Assembly (NCBI GenBank): GCA_035532215.1
Contig: DATKRK010000083.1
Span: 1 to 64,000, forward strand
DNA length: 64,000 bases
Source: JAICIG01 sp035532215
GTDB taxonomy: Bacteria > Planctomycetota > Planctomycetia > Pirellulales > JAICIG01
Reading direction: 5' to 3'
Shown here: in pieces, positions 40,995 to 48,552 of the stretch
How positions within the stretch are numbered: position 1 is the stretch's first letter
Layout: the number at the start of each line of letters is the position of its first letter
Notes under the pieces: generated by a model
Databases searched by the model: none
Seen by the model: the letters and a program-made list of their open reading frames with translations, nothing else
What the model was told of the DNA's origin: nothing
Program-made: the position numbers and the translations under genes

Positions 40995-41719
40995 TGATCG
41001 AACTTTGCAACGCGTCGATCCGCTCCGGTCCGTTTGTGCTGAGCGATGTCAGCCTGACGGTCCCCACGGGCGGATACGCGATTCTGATGGGAGGCACCGG
41101 GCAGGGAAAAACGACAATCGTTGAAGCAATCTGCGGGTTGCGGGCGGTCGAACGAGGCAGCGTCGTTGTCGGCGGCGTGGATGTGACCCGCTGGAAGGCC
41201 GCGGATCGCGGGATCGGTTACGTGCCGCAGGATCTGGCGCTGTTTCCCACGATGACCGTTCGCGAGCATCTGGAGTTCGCCCTGCGGATTCGGCGCGCCG
41301 GACGGACGCTGATCCGCCAGCGGGTGGCCGAGCTTTCGCACGTGCTGGGAATCGAAGGGCTGCTCGCGCGGCGCGTTCACCATCTGAGCGGCGGCGAAGC
41401 GCAGCGCGTCGCGCTCGGGCGGGCGTTGGCGTTCGATCCGCAAGCACTGCTGTTGGACGAGCCCTTGAATGCCCTCGACGAAACGACTCGCGACCGGCTC
41501 TGCGAGCTGCTGCGTTCGGTGCAGCGGCAGCGCGGTCTGACGACGCTGCACATCACGCACAGCCGAACCGAGGCGCGGGCGCTGGCCGACCGCTTGCTGG
41601 TGATCGAATCGCGCCGCGTGACCGAGCGTCCCCTCGCGCAGCTTGCCGCACCCGCTGACGAAAAAAGGGGACATTCTACTTTTTCGGGAACGCAAACATC
41701 TCCTTACTCGGCCTCATGA
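40994..41719 (+). CDS. modC: Molybdate-type ABC transporter ATP-binding protein ModC
   Basis: A 241-residue ATPase: Walker A GGTGQGKTT near 34, Q-loop VPQDLALFPTMTV, signature LSGGEAQRVALGRALAFDP, Walker B LLLDEPLNALDE and switch His in ITHSR. It lacks the regulatory Mop domain of E. coli ModC. The last 20 residues (EKRGHSTFSG onwards) come from the inverted-repeat element at 41661-41742, in whose loop the TGA lies; the original C-terminus was probably different. The ATG at 40994 overlaps the modB stop. Confidence 0.88.
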   Translation: MIELCNASIRSGPFVLSDVSLTVPTGGYAILMGGTGQGKTTIVEAICGLRAVERGSVVVGGVDVTRWKAADRGIGYVPQDLALFPTMTVREHLEFALRIRRAGRTLIRQRVAELSHVLGIEGLLARRVHHLSGGEAQRVALGRALAFDPQALLLDEPLNALDETTRDRLCELLRSVQRQRGLTTLHITHSRTEARALADRLLVIESRRVTERPLAQLAAPADEKRGHSTFSGTQTSPYSAS

Positions 41720-41742
41720 AAAAGTAGAATGTCCCCTTTTTC
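41661..41742. repeat. ~82 bp inverted-repeat element, copy 1
   Basis: Perfect 24-base arms, 41662-41685 (AAAAAGGGGACATTCTACTT then TTTC) and 41718-41741, are inverted around a 32-base loop. The loop, read on the minus strand, resembles the loop of the second copy at 49597-49679, so both are one element family in opposite orientation. The element overlaps the 3' end of modC. It has no gene of its own and looks like a REPIN/MITE-type non-autonomous element. Confidence 0.88.
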
Positions 41743-41799
41743 CATGACCTCACGCAGTTCGGCAACTCCTGCGACTCGGGCGCTTGAGAGGACCGTACA

Positions 41800-42084
41800 A
41801 TGAACGTGAGCGTCGAATTCACCGGACAACTCCGCACGGCGATGGGTCACGCGAACGACTGGGTCGAGTTGCCCGAGGGCGCCACGGTCGCGATGCTGCT
41901 CGTGCAACTGGGGCAGCGCTGCGGCGAAGCGGCGCGAACGCACCTCTTGAATGCGTCGAAGCAGCCGCAGCCCAGCCTGCTGGTGGCGATCAACGGGACT
42001 GCTTTTCCGTCGCGGCAAGCAGCGTCGACCGTTCTGAGCGAAGGGGACACCGTCGTGCTGTTGCCGCCGATCGCTGGAGGTTAG
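41800..42084 (+). CDS. MoaD/ThiS-like sulfur-carrier protein
   Basis: A 94-residue beta-grasp protein. It begins with VSVEFTGQLRTAMG, has the central LLVAINGTAF strand, and ends in DTVVLLPPIAGG. The terminal Gly-Gly is the site that is adenylated and thiocarboxylated. MoaD-type proteins carry sulfur for molybdopterin or tungstopterin synthesis. It lies 10 bases before a MoeB/HesA-like activating enzyme, which would adenylate that Gly-Gly, and after the oxyanion transporter; the set fits Mo/W cofactor supply. No MoaE is nearby. Confidence 0.85.
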   Translation: MNVSVEFTGQLRTAMGHANDWVELPEGATVAMLLVQLGQRCGEAARTHLLNASKQPQPSLLVAINGTAFPSRQAASTVLSEGDTVVLLPPIAGG

Positions 42085-42094
42085 CTTCGATCCG

Positions 42095-42844
42095 ATGAAA
42101 CCGCTTCCCGAATTGACTGCAGACGAGCAGCGCCGCTACGAATGGCAATTGACCGTGCGCGATTTTGGCATGGAAGGCCAGCGCCGGCTCAAACGAGCGA
42201 CCGTGCTGATCTCCCGCATCGGGGGCGTGGGAGGATCCGCGGCGCTACAACTCGCGGCGGCGGGGATCGGCCGGCTGATTCTGGCGCATGCGGGCAATGT
42301 GCGGTTGGACGATCTCAACCGCCAATTGCTGATGACCACCGAGAGTCTCGGGCGGCCGCGGATCGAGTCCGCCGCACGACGTCTGCGCGAGTTGAATCCG
42401 CACGTCGAGATCGAGACGGTCGCGGAAAACATCTGCGAGGGTAATGTGGCCGAGCTGGTCGGCCGGTGCGACGTGGTCGTAAGTGCGGCTCCTCTGTTCA
42501 CGGAGCGGCTGCTGATGAATCGCCAAGCCGTGCGGTGGCAGAAGCCGCTGGTCGACTGCTCGATGTACGACCTCGAAGCCCGCTTGATGACGGTCCTGCC
42601 CGGCCGGACGCCGTGCCTGGAGTGCCTCTATCCCGAGCCGCCTCCCAACTGGAAACGGCAATTTCCCGTATTCAGTGCGGTCTCGTGTACGGTCGGATCG
42701 CTCGCGGCGATGGAAACGATCAAGGTGATTGCTGGATTCGGCGGACCGTTGGCCGGGCGGCTGCTGCTCGGCGATCTGCGCGACATGAGTTTTCGCACGC
42801 TGCCGATCGCTCGCCGGGAAGACTGTGCGGCGTGCGGCGCGTAG
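42095..42844 (+). CDS. MoeB/HesA/ThiF-family adenylyltransferase
   Basis: A 249-residue E1-like enzyme. It has RIGGVGGSAALQLAAAGIGR as the ATP-binding Rossmann motif, DDLNRQLLMTTESLG, and the zinc-binding cysteine pairs CLECL (near 170) and CAACG at the C-terminus. The segment FSAVSCTVGSLAAMETIKVI holds a Cys in the usual active-site area. It should adenylate the C-terminal glycine of the MoaD-like protein encoded just before it. There is no rhodanese extension. Confidence 0.88.
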   Translation: MKPLPELTADEQRRYEWQLTVRDFGMEGQRRLKRATVLISRIGGVGGSAALQLAAAGIGRLILAHAGNVRLDDLNRQLLMTTESLGRPRIESAARRLRELNPHVEIETVAENICEGNVAELVGRCDVVVSAAPLFTERLLMNRQAVRWQKPLVDCSMYDLEARLMTVLPGRTPCLECLYPEPPPNWKRQFPVFSAVSCTVGSLAAMETIKVIAGFGGPLAGRLLLGDLRDMSFRTLPIARREDCAACGA

Positions 42845-42956
42845 GTCAGGCATTCCAGCCTGACGTGCGTCATGGCTGGTGGCTGGGCTTGGAAATCAGG
42901 TAGAATTGAAGCTGGCTGGGGCAACTCGCGACAGAGGGTCTACCGGAGGAATCATC

Positions 42957-43331
42957 ATGACGGTCCTGGAACACCAGCAGCCGCTCACGCTGCCGGTCCC
43001 TTTATATGAGGATCCGCCCGGTGTTTTTCGCGTCGGCAAGAGCCGCGTGCTGCTTGAACTGGTGATTCGCGCATTTCAACGCGGCCAGACGCCCGAAGCC
43101 ATCATCCAGTCGTACGACACGTTGAGCCTGGCCGACGTTTATGCCGTCGTCAGCTACTACCTTTTGAATCCGGCCCCCATCGACGAGTACCTGGACGCCT
43201 GCGATCAAAAGGCCGAAGCCATGCGCCAAAAGCTGGAGGTCGCGGGAATGACCGGCCGCTTCGGCAAGGAGGAATTGCTGGCCCGTGCCCGCAACAAGGG
43301 GTTGTTCCGTGATCAGGCTCCTGACCGATGA
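42957..43331 (+). CDS. DUF433 domain protein, probable antitoxin
   Basis: A 124-residue protein with a DUF433-type domain (about 10-75: PPGVFRVGKSRVLLELVIRA, then GQTPEAIIQSYDTLSLADVY), a small helix-turn-helix-like fold found in antitoxins. The C-terminal 45 residues are charged. GGAGGAATCATC precedes the ATG at 42957. It overlaps the DUF5615 gene by 23 bases. DUF433-DUF5615 pairs are considered VapBC-like toxin-antitoxin modules; activity here is inferred. Confidence 0.85.
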   Translation: MTVLEHQQPLTLPVPLYEDPPGVFRVGKSRVLLELVIRAFQRGQTPEAIIQSYDTLSLADVYAVVSYYLLNPAPIDEYLDACDQKAEAMRQKLEVAGMTGRFGKEELLARARNKGLFRDQAPDR

Positions 43332-43659
43332 GAACGGTGACGGCGATATCTTGCGCGGCCTCGTTCGCCGCATGCCGGACCTGGATGTCGTGCGCGTTCA
43401 AGACGTTGGACTGGCCGAAACTCCAGACCCGACGATCCTGGCGTGGGCTGCCGCCGAAGAGCGGATTCTGATCACGCACGACCGCGACACCGTTCCCGGC
43501 TTCGCTTTCAACCGAGTTCGCAGCGGACAGCCCATGCCAGGCGTTTTTCTCGTTAGCGACCAAATGCCGAGAGGACAGGCGGTTGACGAGCTGCTTCTCG
43601 CTATCGAATGCCTCACCGCTGACGAATGTAAAGACTTGGTACGTCATCTCCCGCTTTGA
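43309..43659 (+). CDS. DUF5615 (PIN-like) protein, probable toxin
   Basis: A 116-residue protein starting at GTG 43309. It shows the DUF5615/Mut7-C-type PIN-like order of acidic residues: RLLTDENGDGDILRGLVRRM, then DVVRVQDVGLAETPDPTILA, then ERILITHDRDT. The conserved aspartates (DEN, THDRD) would bind metal for RNase action. It overlaps the upstream DUF433 antitoxin-like gene, as usual for these pairs. It is intact in length. Confidence 0.82.
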   Translation: MIRLLTDENGDGDILRGLVRRMPDLDVVRVQDVGLAETPDPTILAWAAAEERILITHDRDTVPGFAFNRVRSGQPMPGVFLVSDQMPRGQAVDELLLAIECLTADECKDLVRHLPL

Positions 43660-43860
43660 GTCACGCGCCGCCCGAATCGATCAGCATCTTGCCCATTTTC
43701 GACCGTGCCCTCAACCGTTGTCACTCTCATGACACCCCCGTCGCCGAAACCAAGCACTTCTGGCGCCGGGCCGGGTGGTGACGTATACTCCGGTCGGTTG
43801 GGCCTTGCTGAGTTCGCTCGATTTTCTGCCAATCGCTGACTTACCGTAGGGAGCCGCTCC

Positions 43861-46800
43861 ATGTTTGGATCCACCGGGCCTCTCGAACGACGCGCGATCC
43901 TCGTTCCCGTCGTCGCCGCGCTGCTGGCGTGTGCGGCGATTCCGGCCGCCGCGGCCCCGGCCGACACCGCCGCCCCGGTCAATGTCGCCGCTGAAGTTCT
44001 CCAGCAAAGCGGCGTCCGCGGCGGTTTCGTCGTGCATCTCAACTGCGGAGACGGGCAACTGACCGCGGCCCTGCGGGCGACCGATGCTTACCAGGTACAC
44101 GGCCTCGATACGTCGGCTGGGCGGATTGCCGAGACGCGGGCGGCGTTACAATCTGCCGGCGTCTACGGTCCGGTGAGCGTGGAGCGGTTCGATGGCAAGT
44201 CGCTGCCGTATATCGACGGCATGGTCAACCTCGTCGTGGCCGAGAAGCTCGGCGACGTGCCGCAGTCGGAGATCGAGCGAGTGCTCTGCCCGCGCGGGGT
44301 GGCCTGCATCCGCGCCGGCGGCGGCTGGAAGAAGATCGTCAAACCGGTTCCGGCGGAGATCGACGACTGGACGCACTACTTCCACGATGCCGGCGGCAAT
44401 CCGGTCGCGCACGATACGGAAGTGGCGCCGCCCGAGCGGCTGCAATGGGTCGGCAGCCCGCGATGGTCTCGGCATCACGACAGGATGTCGAGCCTGAGCG
44501 CGCTGGTGTCGTCGCAGGGGCGGATGTACTACATCCTGGACGAAGGCTCGCGAGTTTCGATCGAACTGCCTTCCGACTGGCAGCTCATCGCACGCGACGC
44601 CTTCAACGGAACGATGCTGTGGAAGCAGCCGATCGAGAAGTGGCAGGACCAGATGTGGCCGCTCAAGAGCGGGCCGACGCAACTGGCGCGGCGGCTGGTC
44701 GCCGACGGCGAAGATCTGTATGTCACGCTGGGCATTCACGCCCCGGTCTCGCACCTCGACGGGGCGACCGGCAAGACGAAACGCGTCTACGAAGGAACCG
44801 AGTCGACGGAAGAGATCCTGCTCAACCAGGGGACGCTGTTCCTGCTGGTCAACCGGGGCGCCGCGGAACTGGACGAGTACGCTCCGAAATTCAACACCGG
44901 CGATCAGGGGCGGGTGGCCACGGAGTTCGTCTGGAACGAAAAGCCGCGCGACGTGGTCGCCTTCGACGCGGCGACGGGCAAGCGGCTCTGGTCGCATACC
45001 AGCAAAGTGGCGCCGCTGACGCTCTGCGCCAACGACAAGCGGGTCATCTTCCACGACGGCGACAAGATCGTCTGCCTCGACCCCAGGAGCGGAAAGCAGC
45101 TCTGGGCCACCGAACCGGCTTCGCGCCGCAAGTCGATTCAGTTCAACTTCGGCCCGCGACTGGTGCTGCACGAACCGTTCGTGCTGTATGCCGGCGGCGA
45201 GGGCAAGATGCGGGCTTATGACGCTACGGACGGGAAGATGCGGTGGGAGTCGGATCACGCCCCCTCGGGCTACCAGTCGCCGCAGGACATTATCATCGCG
45301 GGCGGCATGGCGTGGGTGGCGCCGACGACGAGCGGACGCGACAGCGGCATCTACAAGGGACGCGACCTGCTGACCGGCGAAGTGAAGATCGAGTTCCCGC
45401 CCGACATCGACACCTACTGGTTCCATCACCGCTGTTACATTGCCAAGGCGACCGACCGCTTCATTATTCCGTCGCGCACCGGCATCGAGCTGGTCGACTT
45501 CAGGGCGAAGCACTGGGACATCAATCACTGGGTCCGCGGCGCCTGTCTGTACGGAGTGCTTCCCAGCAACGGGTTGCTCTACGCACCGCCGCACAACTGC
45601 GCCTGTTATCCCGAGGCCAAACTCTATGGCTTGAACGCTCTGGCCGCGGCGCCGAAGACGCCCATTCTGCCCAAGGAAATTCCCGAGGAAGACCGCCTGG
45701 AACTCGGACCTGCGTTTCGCGAACCGCTCAAGGAACAAGCCGCGACCGCAAACGAGTGGCCGACCTATCGCCACGACAACGAGCGGAGCGGATACTCGTC
45801 CGCGGAACTCGGCAGCGATCTGAGTCGTAGCTGGGAGACCAAGTTGCCCGGGCCGCTTTCCGCTCTCGTGGCGGCCGGCGGCCTGGTTTACGTGGCGCAG
45901 ATCGATCAGCACAAGTTGCACGCGCTCGATGCCAAGACGGGAGAGTCGCGCTGGACCTACACGGCCGGCGGGCGGATCGACTCGCCGCCGACCTACTGGA
46001 ACGGGCGGCTGTTCTTTGGCTCGGCGGACGGCTGGGTCTACTCGCTGCGCGCCAGCGACGGAGTCCTGTTGTGGCGTTATCGGGCGGCCCCGCTGGATCG
46101 CCGGCTGATGGCTTTCGAACAACTCGAATCGGTCTGGCCCGTTCACGGCTCGATTCTGATCGAGAAGGACGTCGCCCACTTCGTCGTCGGCCGGTCGAGC
46201 TTCCTGGACGGCGGCATGTGGTACGTGCGGCTCGATCCGCGCTCTGGCAAGAAACTCGGCGAAACCGTGCTCAACGATCGCGATCCTGAAACGGGCGAAG
46301 ACATTCAGAATCGCCTGCAGACGCTGCAGATGCCGGTGGCGCTGGCCGACATCCTCTGCACCGATGGCGAGTGCGTTTTTCTGCGGTCTCAGAAGTTCGA
46401 CGACGCCGGCCAGCGTCAGGAGATCGGACCGGTTTCCGGCGACGCCGCGAAGCAAGGGGGAACGCAGGCCGGTCCCGGCCGCCATCTGTTCGCCCCGATG
46501 GGCTTCCTCGACGACACCTGGTTCCACCGCTCTTACTGGGTCTACGGCAAAAATTTTGCCGGCGGACACAGCGGCTACTACCAGGCTGGCAAACACACGC
46601 CGTCCGGCCGCATCCTGGTGTTCAACGACAAAGAGATCTACGGCTATGCCCGGCAGCCGCAGTACTATCGCTGGACCACGCCGCTGGAGCATCAGCTCTT
46701 CTCGGCGAGCCGGGATGCGGTGGCGCCGGCGCCGATCGTCGGCGGAAACGGGAACAATGGCCCGGAGACGGTCGCGTTTGACCTCACGCCCAGCATCGAT

Positions 46801-47787
46801 CCCACGAACAAACCGCTCACGGTAGAGGCGTGGATCAAGCCCGACAGTCCGGGCGGCGTTATCGTCGCCCACGGCGGTCCCGCGCAGGGGTACGCTCTGT
46901 TCCTTAAGAACCGGAAGCCGACCTTCGCCATCCGGTCCGGCAGCAAGCTGACTGAGATCCAGACGCCCGACCGGATGAAAAACGGCTGGCACTACCTTGC
47001 GGCCGTGCTCACGCGGGAAAAGGACATGCAGTTGTACGTCGATGGCGTGCTGGCGGCTTCCGGCAGAACTCCGGCTCTCATTTCGGGCACGCCGCAGCAG
47101 AAGCTGGAGTTGGGGGGCGACGGCGGCAGCGAAGTGGGGTCGTACAAGAACGGGTTCCCATTCGTCGGAGCGATCGACGAAGTGCGGATCACGCATCGGG
47201 CTCTCACGGCCGCCGAAATCGCGTCGGCCTTTCAGGATCCCGAGCAGGCCCGAGCGATGAAGGCCGACGTGGTCGTGCATTGCACGTTCGATGACGGCAA
47301 CGCCAAGGATTCCTCGGGTAAGAAGAACGACGGCCATCTCGGCAAGTTGCCGACCGGCCAGGGCCGGATCGGAACGGCCGTCGTCTTCCCCAAGGCCGCA
47401 GGCGCCGCCGTGGCTGCGGGCGCCGCCAAGCAGATGGGCTTCGACCACAACTGGACGAAGTTCGTGCCCGTCTTCCCCCGGGCGATGGTCCTCGCCAGCG
47501 ATGCGATCGTCGTCTCGGGTCCGCCCGACCTGCTCGATGAGGAATACGCCCTCGAGCGCCTGGCGGCCAAGGATCCGGCGATCCGCAAACAGTTGCAGGC
47601 GCAGGCGGACTCGCTAGAGGGGAAAAAGGGCGGACGGTTCTGCGTCTTCTCGACCACGGACGGCAGTTATATTTCCGACATCGATATCGACGCCTTGCCC
47701 GTCTGGGACGGCATGTCCACCGCTTACGGCCGGATTTATATGGCCACCACCGACGGCCGGGTGATCTGCCTGGGGCAGGGCGAATGA
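43861..47787 (+). CDS. Large secreted PQQ-propeller/LamG protein with methyltransferase-like head
   Basis: A 1308-residue exported protein. Signal peptide at about 1-32. Residues about 40-165 resemble a SAM-methyltransferase fold: VVHLNCGDGQLTAAL as motif I and EIERVLCPRGVACI late. From about 195 to 960 are PQQ/Trp-docking-type beta-propeller repeats (for example RDAFNGTMLWKQPIEKW, LDAKTGESRWTYTAGG). Residues about 966-1133 form a LamG/concanavalin-type domain (LTVEAWIKPDS, then NGWHYLAAVLTREKDMQLYV), followed by a short ending with more propeller-like strands. It is probably a periplasmic or surface protein that binds a polymer; no enzyme activity is proven. It is alone in its transcription unit. 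Confidence 0.82.
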   Translation: MFGSTGPLERRAILVPVVAALLACAAIPAAAAPADTAAPVNVAAEVLQQSGVRGGFVVHLNCGDGQLTAALRATDAYQVHGLDTSAGRIAETRAALQSAGVYGPVSVERFDGKSLPYIDGMVNLVVAEKLGDVPQSEIERVLCPRGVACIRAGGGWKKIVKPVPAEIDDWTHYFHDAGGNPVAHDTEVAPPERLQWVGSPRWSRHHDRMSSLSALVSSQGRMYYILDEGSRVSIELPSDWQLIARDAFNGTMLWKQPIEKWQDQMWPLKSGPTQLARRLVADGEDLYVTLGIHAPVSHLDGATGKTKRVYEGTESTEEILLNQGTLFLLVNRGAAELDEYAPKFNTGDQGRVATEFVWNEKPRDVVAFDAATGKRLWSHTSKVAPLTLCANDKRVIFHDGDKIVCLDPRSGKQLWATEPASRRKSIQFNFGPRLVLHEPFVLYAGGEGKMRAYDATDGKMRWESDHAPSGYQSPQDIIIAGGMAWVAPTTSGRDSGIYKGRDLLTGEVKIEFPPDIDTYWFHHRCYIAKATDRFIIPSRTGIELVDFRAKHWDINHWVRGACLYGVLPSNGLLYAPPHNCACYPEAKLYGLNALAAAPKTPILPKEIPEEDRLELGPAFREPLKEQAATANEWPTYRHDNERSGYSSAELGSDLSRSWETKLPGPLSALVAAGGLVYVAQIDQHKLHALDAKTGESRWTYTAGGRIDSPPTYWNGRLFFGSADGWVYSLRASDGVLLWRYRAAPLDRRLMAFEQLESVWPVHGSILIEKDVAHFVVGRSSFLDGGMWYVRLDPRSGKKLGETVLNDRDPETGEDIQNRLQTLQMPVALADILCTDGECVFLRSQKFDDAGQRQEIGPVSGDAAKQGGTQAGPGRHLFAPMGFLDDTWFHRSYWVYGKNFAGGHSGYYQAGKHTPSGRILVFNDKEIYGYARQPQYYRWTTPLEHQLFSASRDAVAPAPIVGGNGNNGPETVAFDLTPSIDPTNKPLTVEAWIKPDSPGGVIVAHGGPAQGYALFLKNRKPTFAIRSGSKLTEIQTPDRMKNGWHYLAAVLTREKDMQLYVDGVLAASGRTPALISGTPQQKLELGGDGGSEVGSYKNGFPFVGAIDEVRITHRALTAAEIASAFQDPEQARAMKADVVVHCTFDDGNAKDSSGKKNDGHLGKLPTGQGRIGTAVVFPKAAGAAVAAGAAKQMGFDHNWTKFVPVFPRAMVLASDAIVVSGPPDLLDEEYALERLAAKDPAIRKQLQAQADSLEGKKGGRFCVFSTTDGSYISDIDIDALPVWDGMSTAYGRIYMATTDGRVICLGQGE

Positions 47788-47943
47788 GACGGCGCCGCAC
47801 GGCCAGAACCTTGCGAGGGATGCTGTGGGAGGAGATTTGAAAAGCGTGAAAAGGAGGAGAGCCAGGCAGGGGGAAGAAATGACGTCCGGAACCGTTCGCA
47901 ACATAGCGCATGATGATAGACCAGTTTTTTGGAGCGACAAAAC

Positions 47944-48180
47944 ATGACCAAGCTTGTTCTCGACTCGGTAACACTTGAAAAGCTTTTGTATCTGGCAGAG
48001 CCGCTCGACTTGTTCGACGATTCGGGACGTCGTCGAGCGGTTCTTACGCCGATATACGATCCCGAAGAATTCGGCCCCCTCGAGCCACAGGTCAGCGAGG
48101 AAGAACTGCGACGGCGCGAAAGCTCCACGGAGCCTAGGTATTCGATTGGAGAAGTGCTTCGCCATCTTGAGCAACTGTGA
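47944..48180 (+). CDS. Small antitoxin-like protein upstream of RelE/ParE
   Basis: A 78-residue protein, acidic towards the C-terminus, ending EPRYSIGEVLRHLEQL. It starts at ATG 47944 behind GGAGCGACAA. Its stop overlaps the start of the RelE/ParE-like gene (TGATG), the arrangement of type II antitoxin-toxin pairs. No named antitoxin family is recognised with certainty. Confidence 0.65.
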   Translation: MTKLVLDSVTLEKLLYLAEPLDLFDDSGRRRAVLTPIYDPEEFGPLEPQVSEEELRRRESSTEPRYSIGEVLRHLEQL

Positions 48181-48453
48181 TGTTCCGCGTCGATTGGTTG
48201 CTATCCGCGCAGAACGAACTGGCCCAAATCTGGTTGAGTGCCGACAGCGCGCTTCGCCGCCAAGTCAGCGTTTCTGCTCAACGCATCGACCAATTGCTGC
48301 AAGTTAACCCGCATGAACATGGCGAGTCGCGTTCTGAGGGACGCCGGGTTATCTTTGTTCAACCCACTGGGCGCCAGCTATCGGGTCGATCTCGATGCAA
48401 AGTCGATCACCGTGCTGCACATCTGGCAGTTTCGGCGACGACGGCCCCCTTGA
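48180..48453 (+). pseudogene. RelE/ParE-family toxin broken by a +1 frameshift
   Basis: The start frame encodes MFRVDWLLSAQNELAQIWLS, then QRIDQLLQVNPHEHGESRSE and RRVIFVQP. The family continues with PLG...YRVD...I.VL.IW.FRRR; exactly this appears in the next frame as LGASYRVDLDAKSITVLHIW and FRRRRPP, ending at 48453. The frames would join if one base were removed near 48366 (CCCACTG instead of CCCCTG). As it stands the protein would lose its C-terminal strands and end with an unrelated tail at 48491, so the toxin is probably inactive. Confidence 0.75.
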
Positions 48454-48552
48454 TCCTCTCAGTACCCAAGGAAGTCATAAATTCCGAGTGATTCTTGCTA
48501 GTGCGACGACATCGAGGCAAAGCCGCATAGTGAACCGATTCCACGGCAGGCA

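Noticed and set aside
44146..47448. Minus-strand frame of about 1100 codons opposite the PQQ protein
   Set aside because: No domain or signal is visible; it mirrors a real gene and has shadow-type composition.
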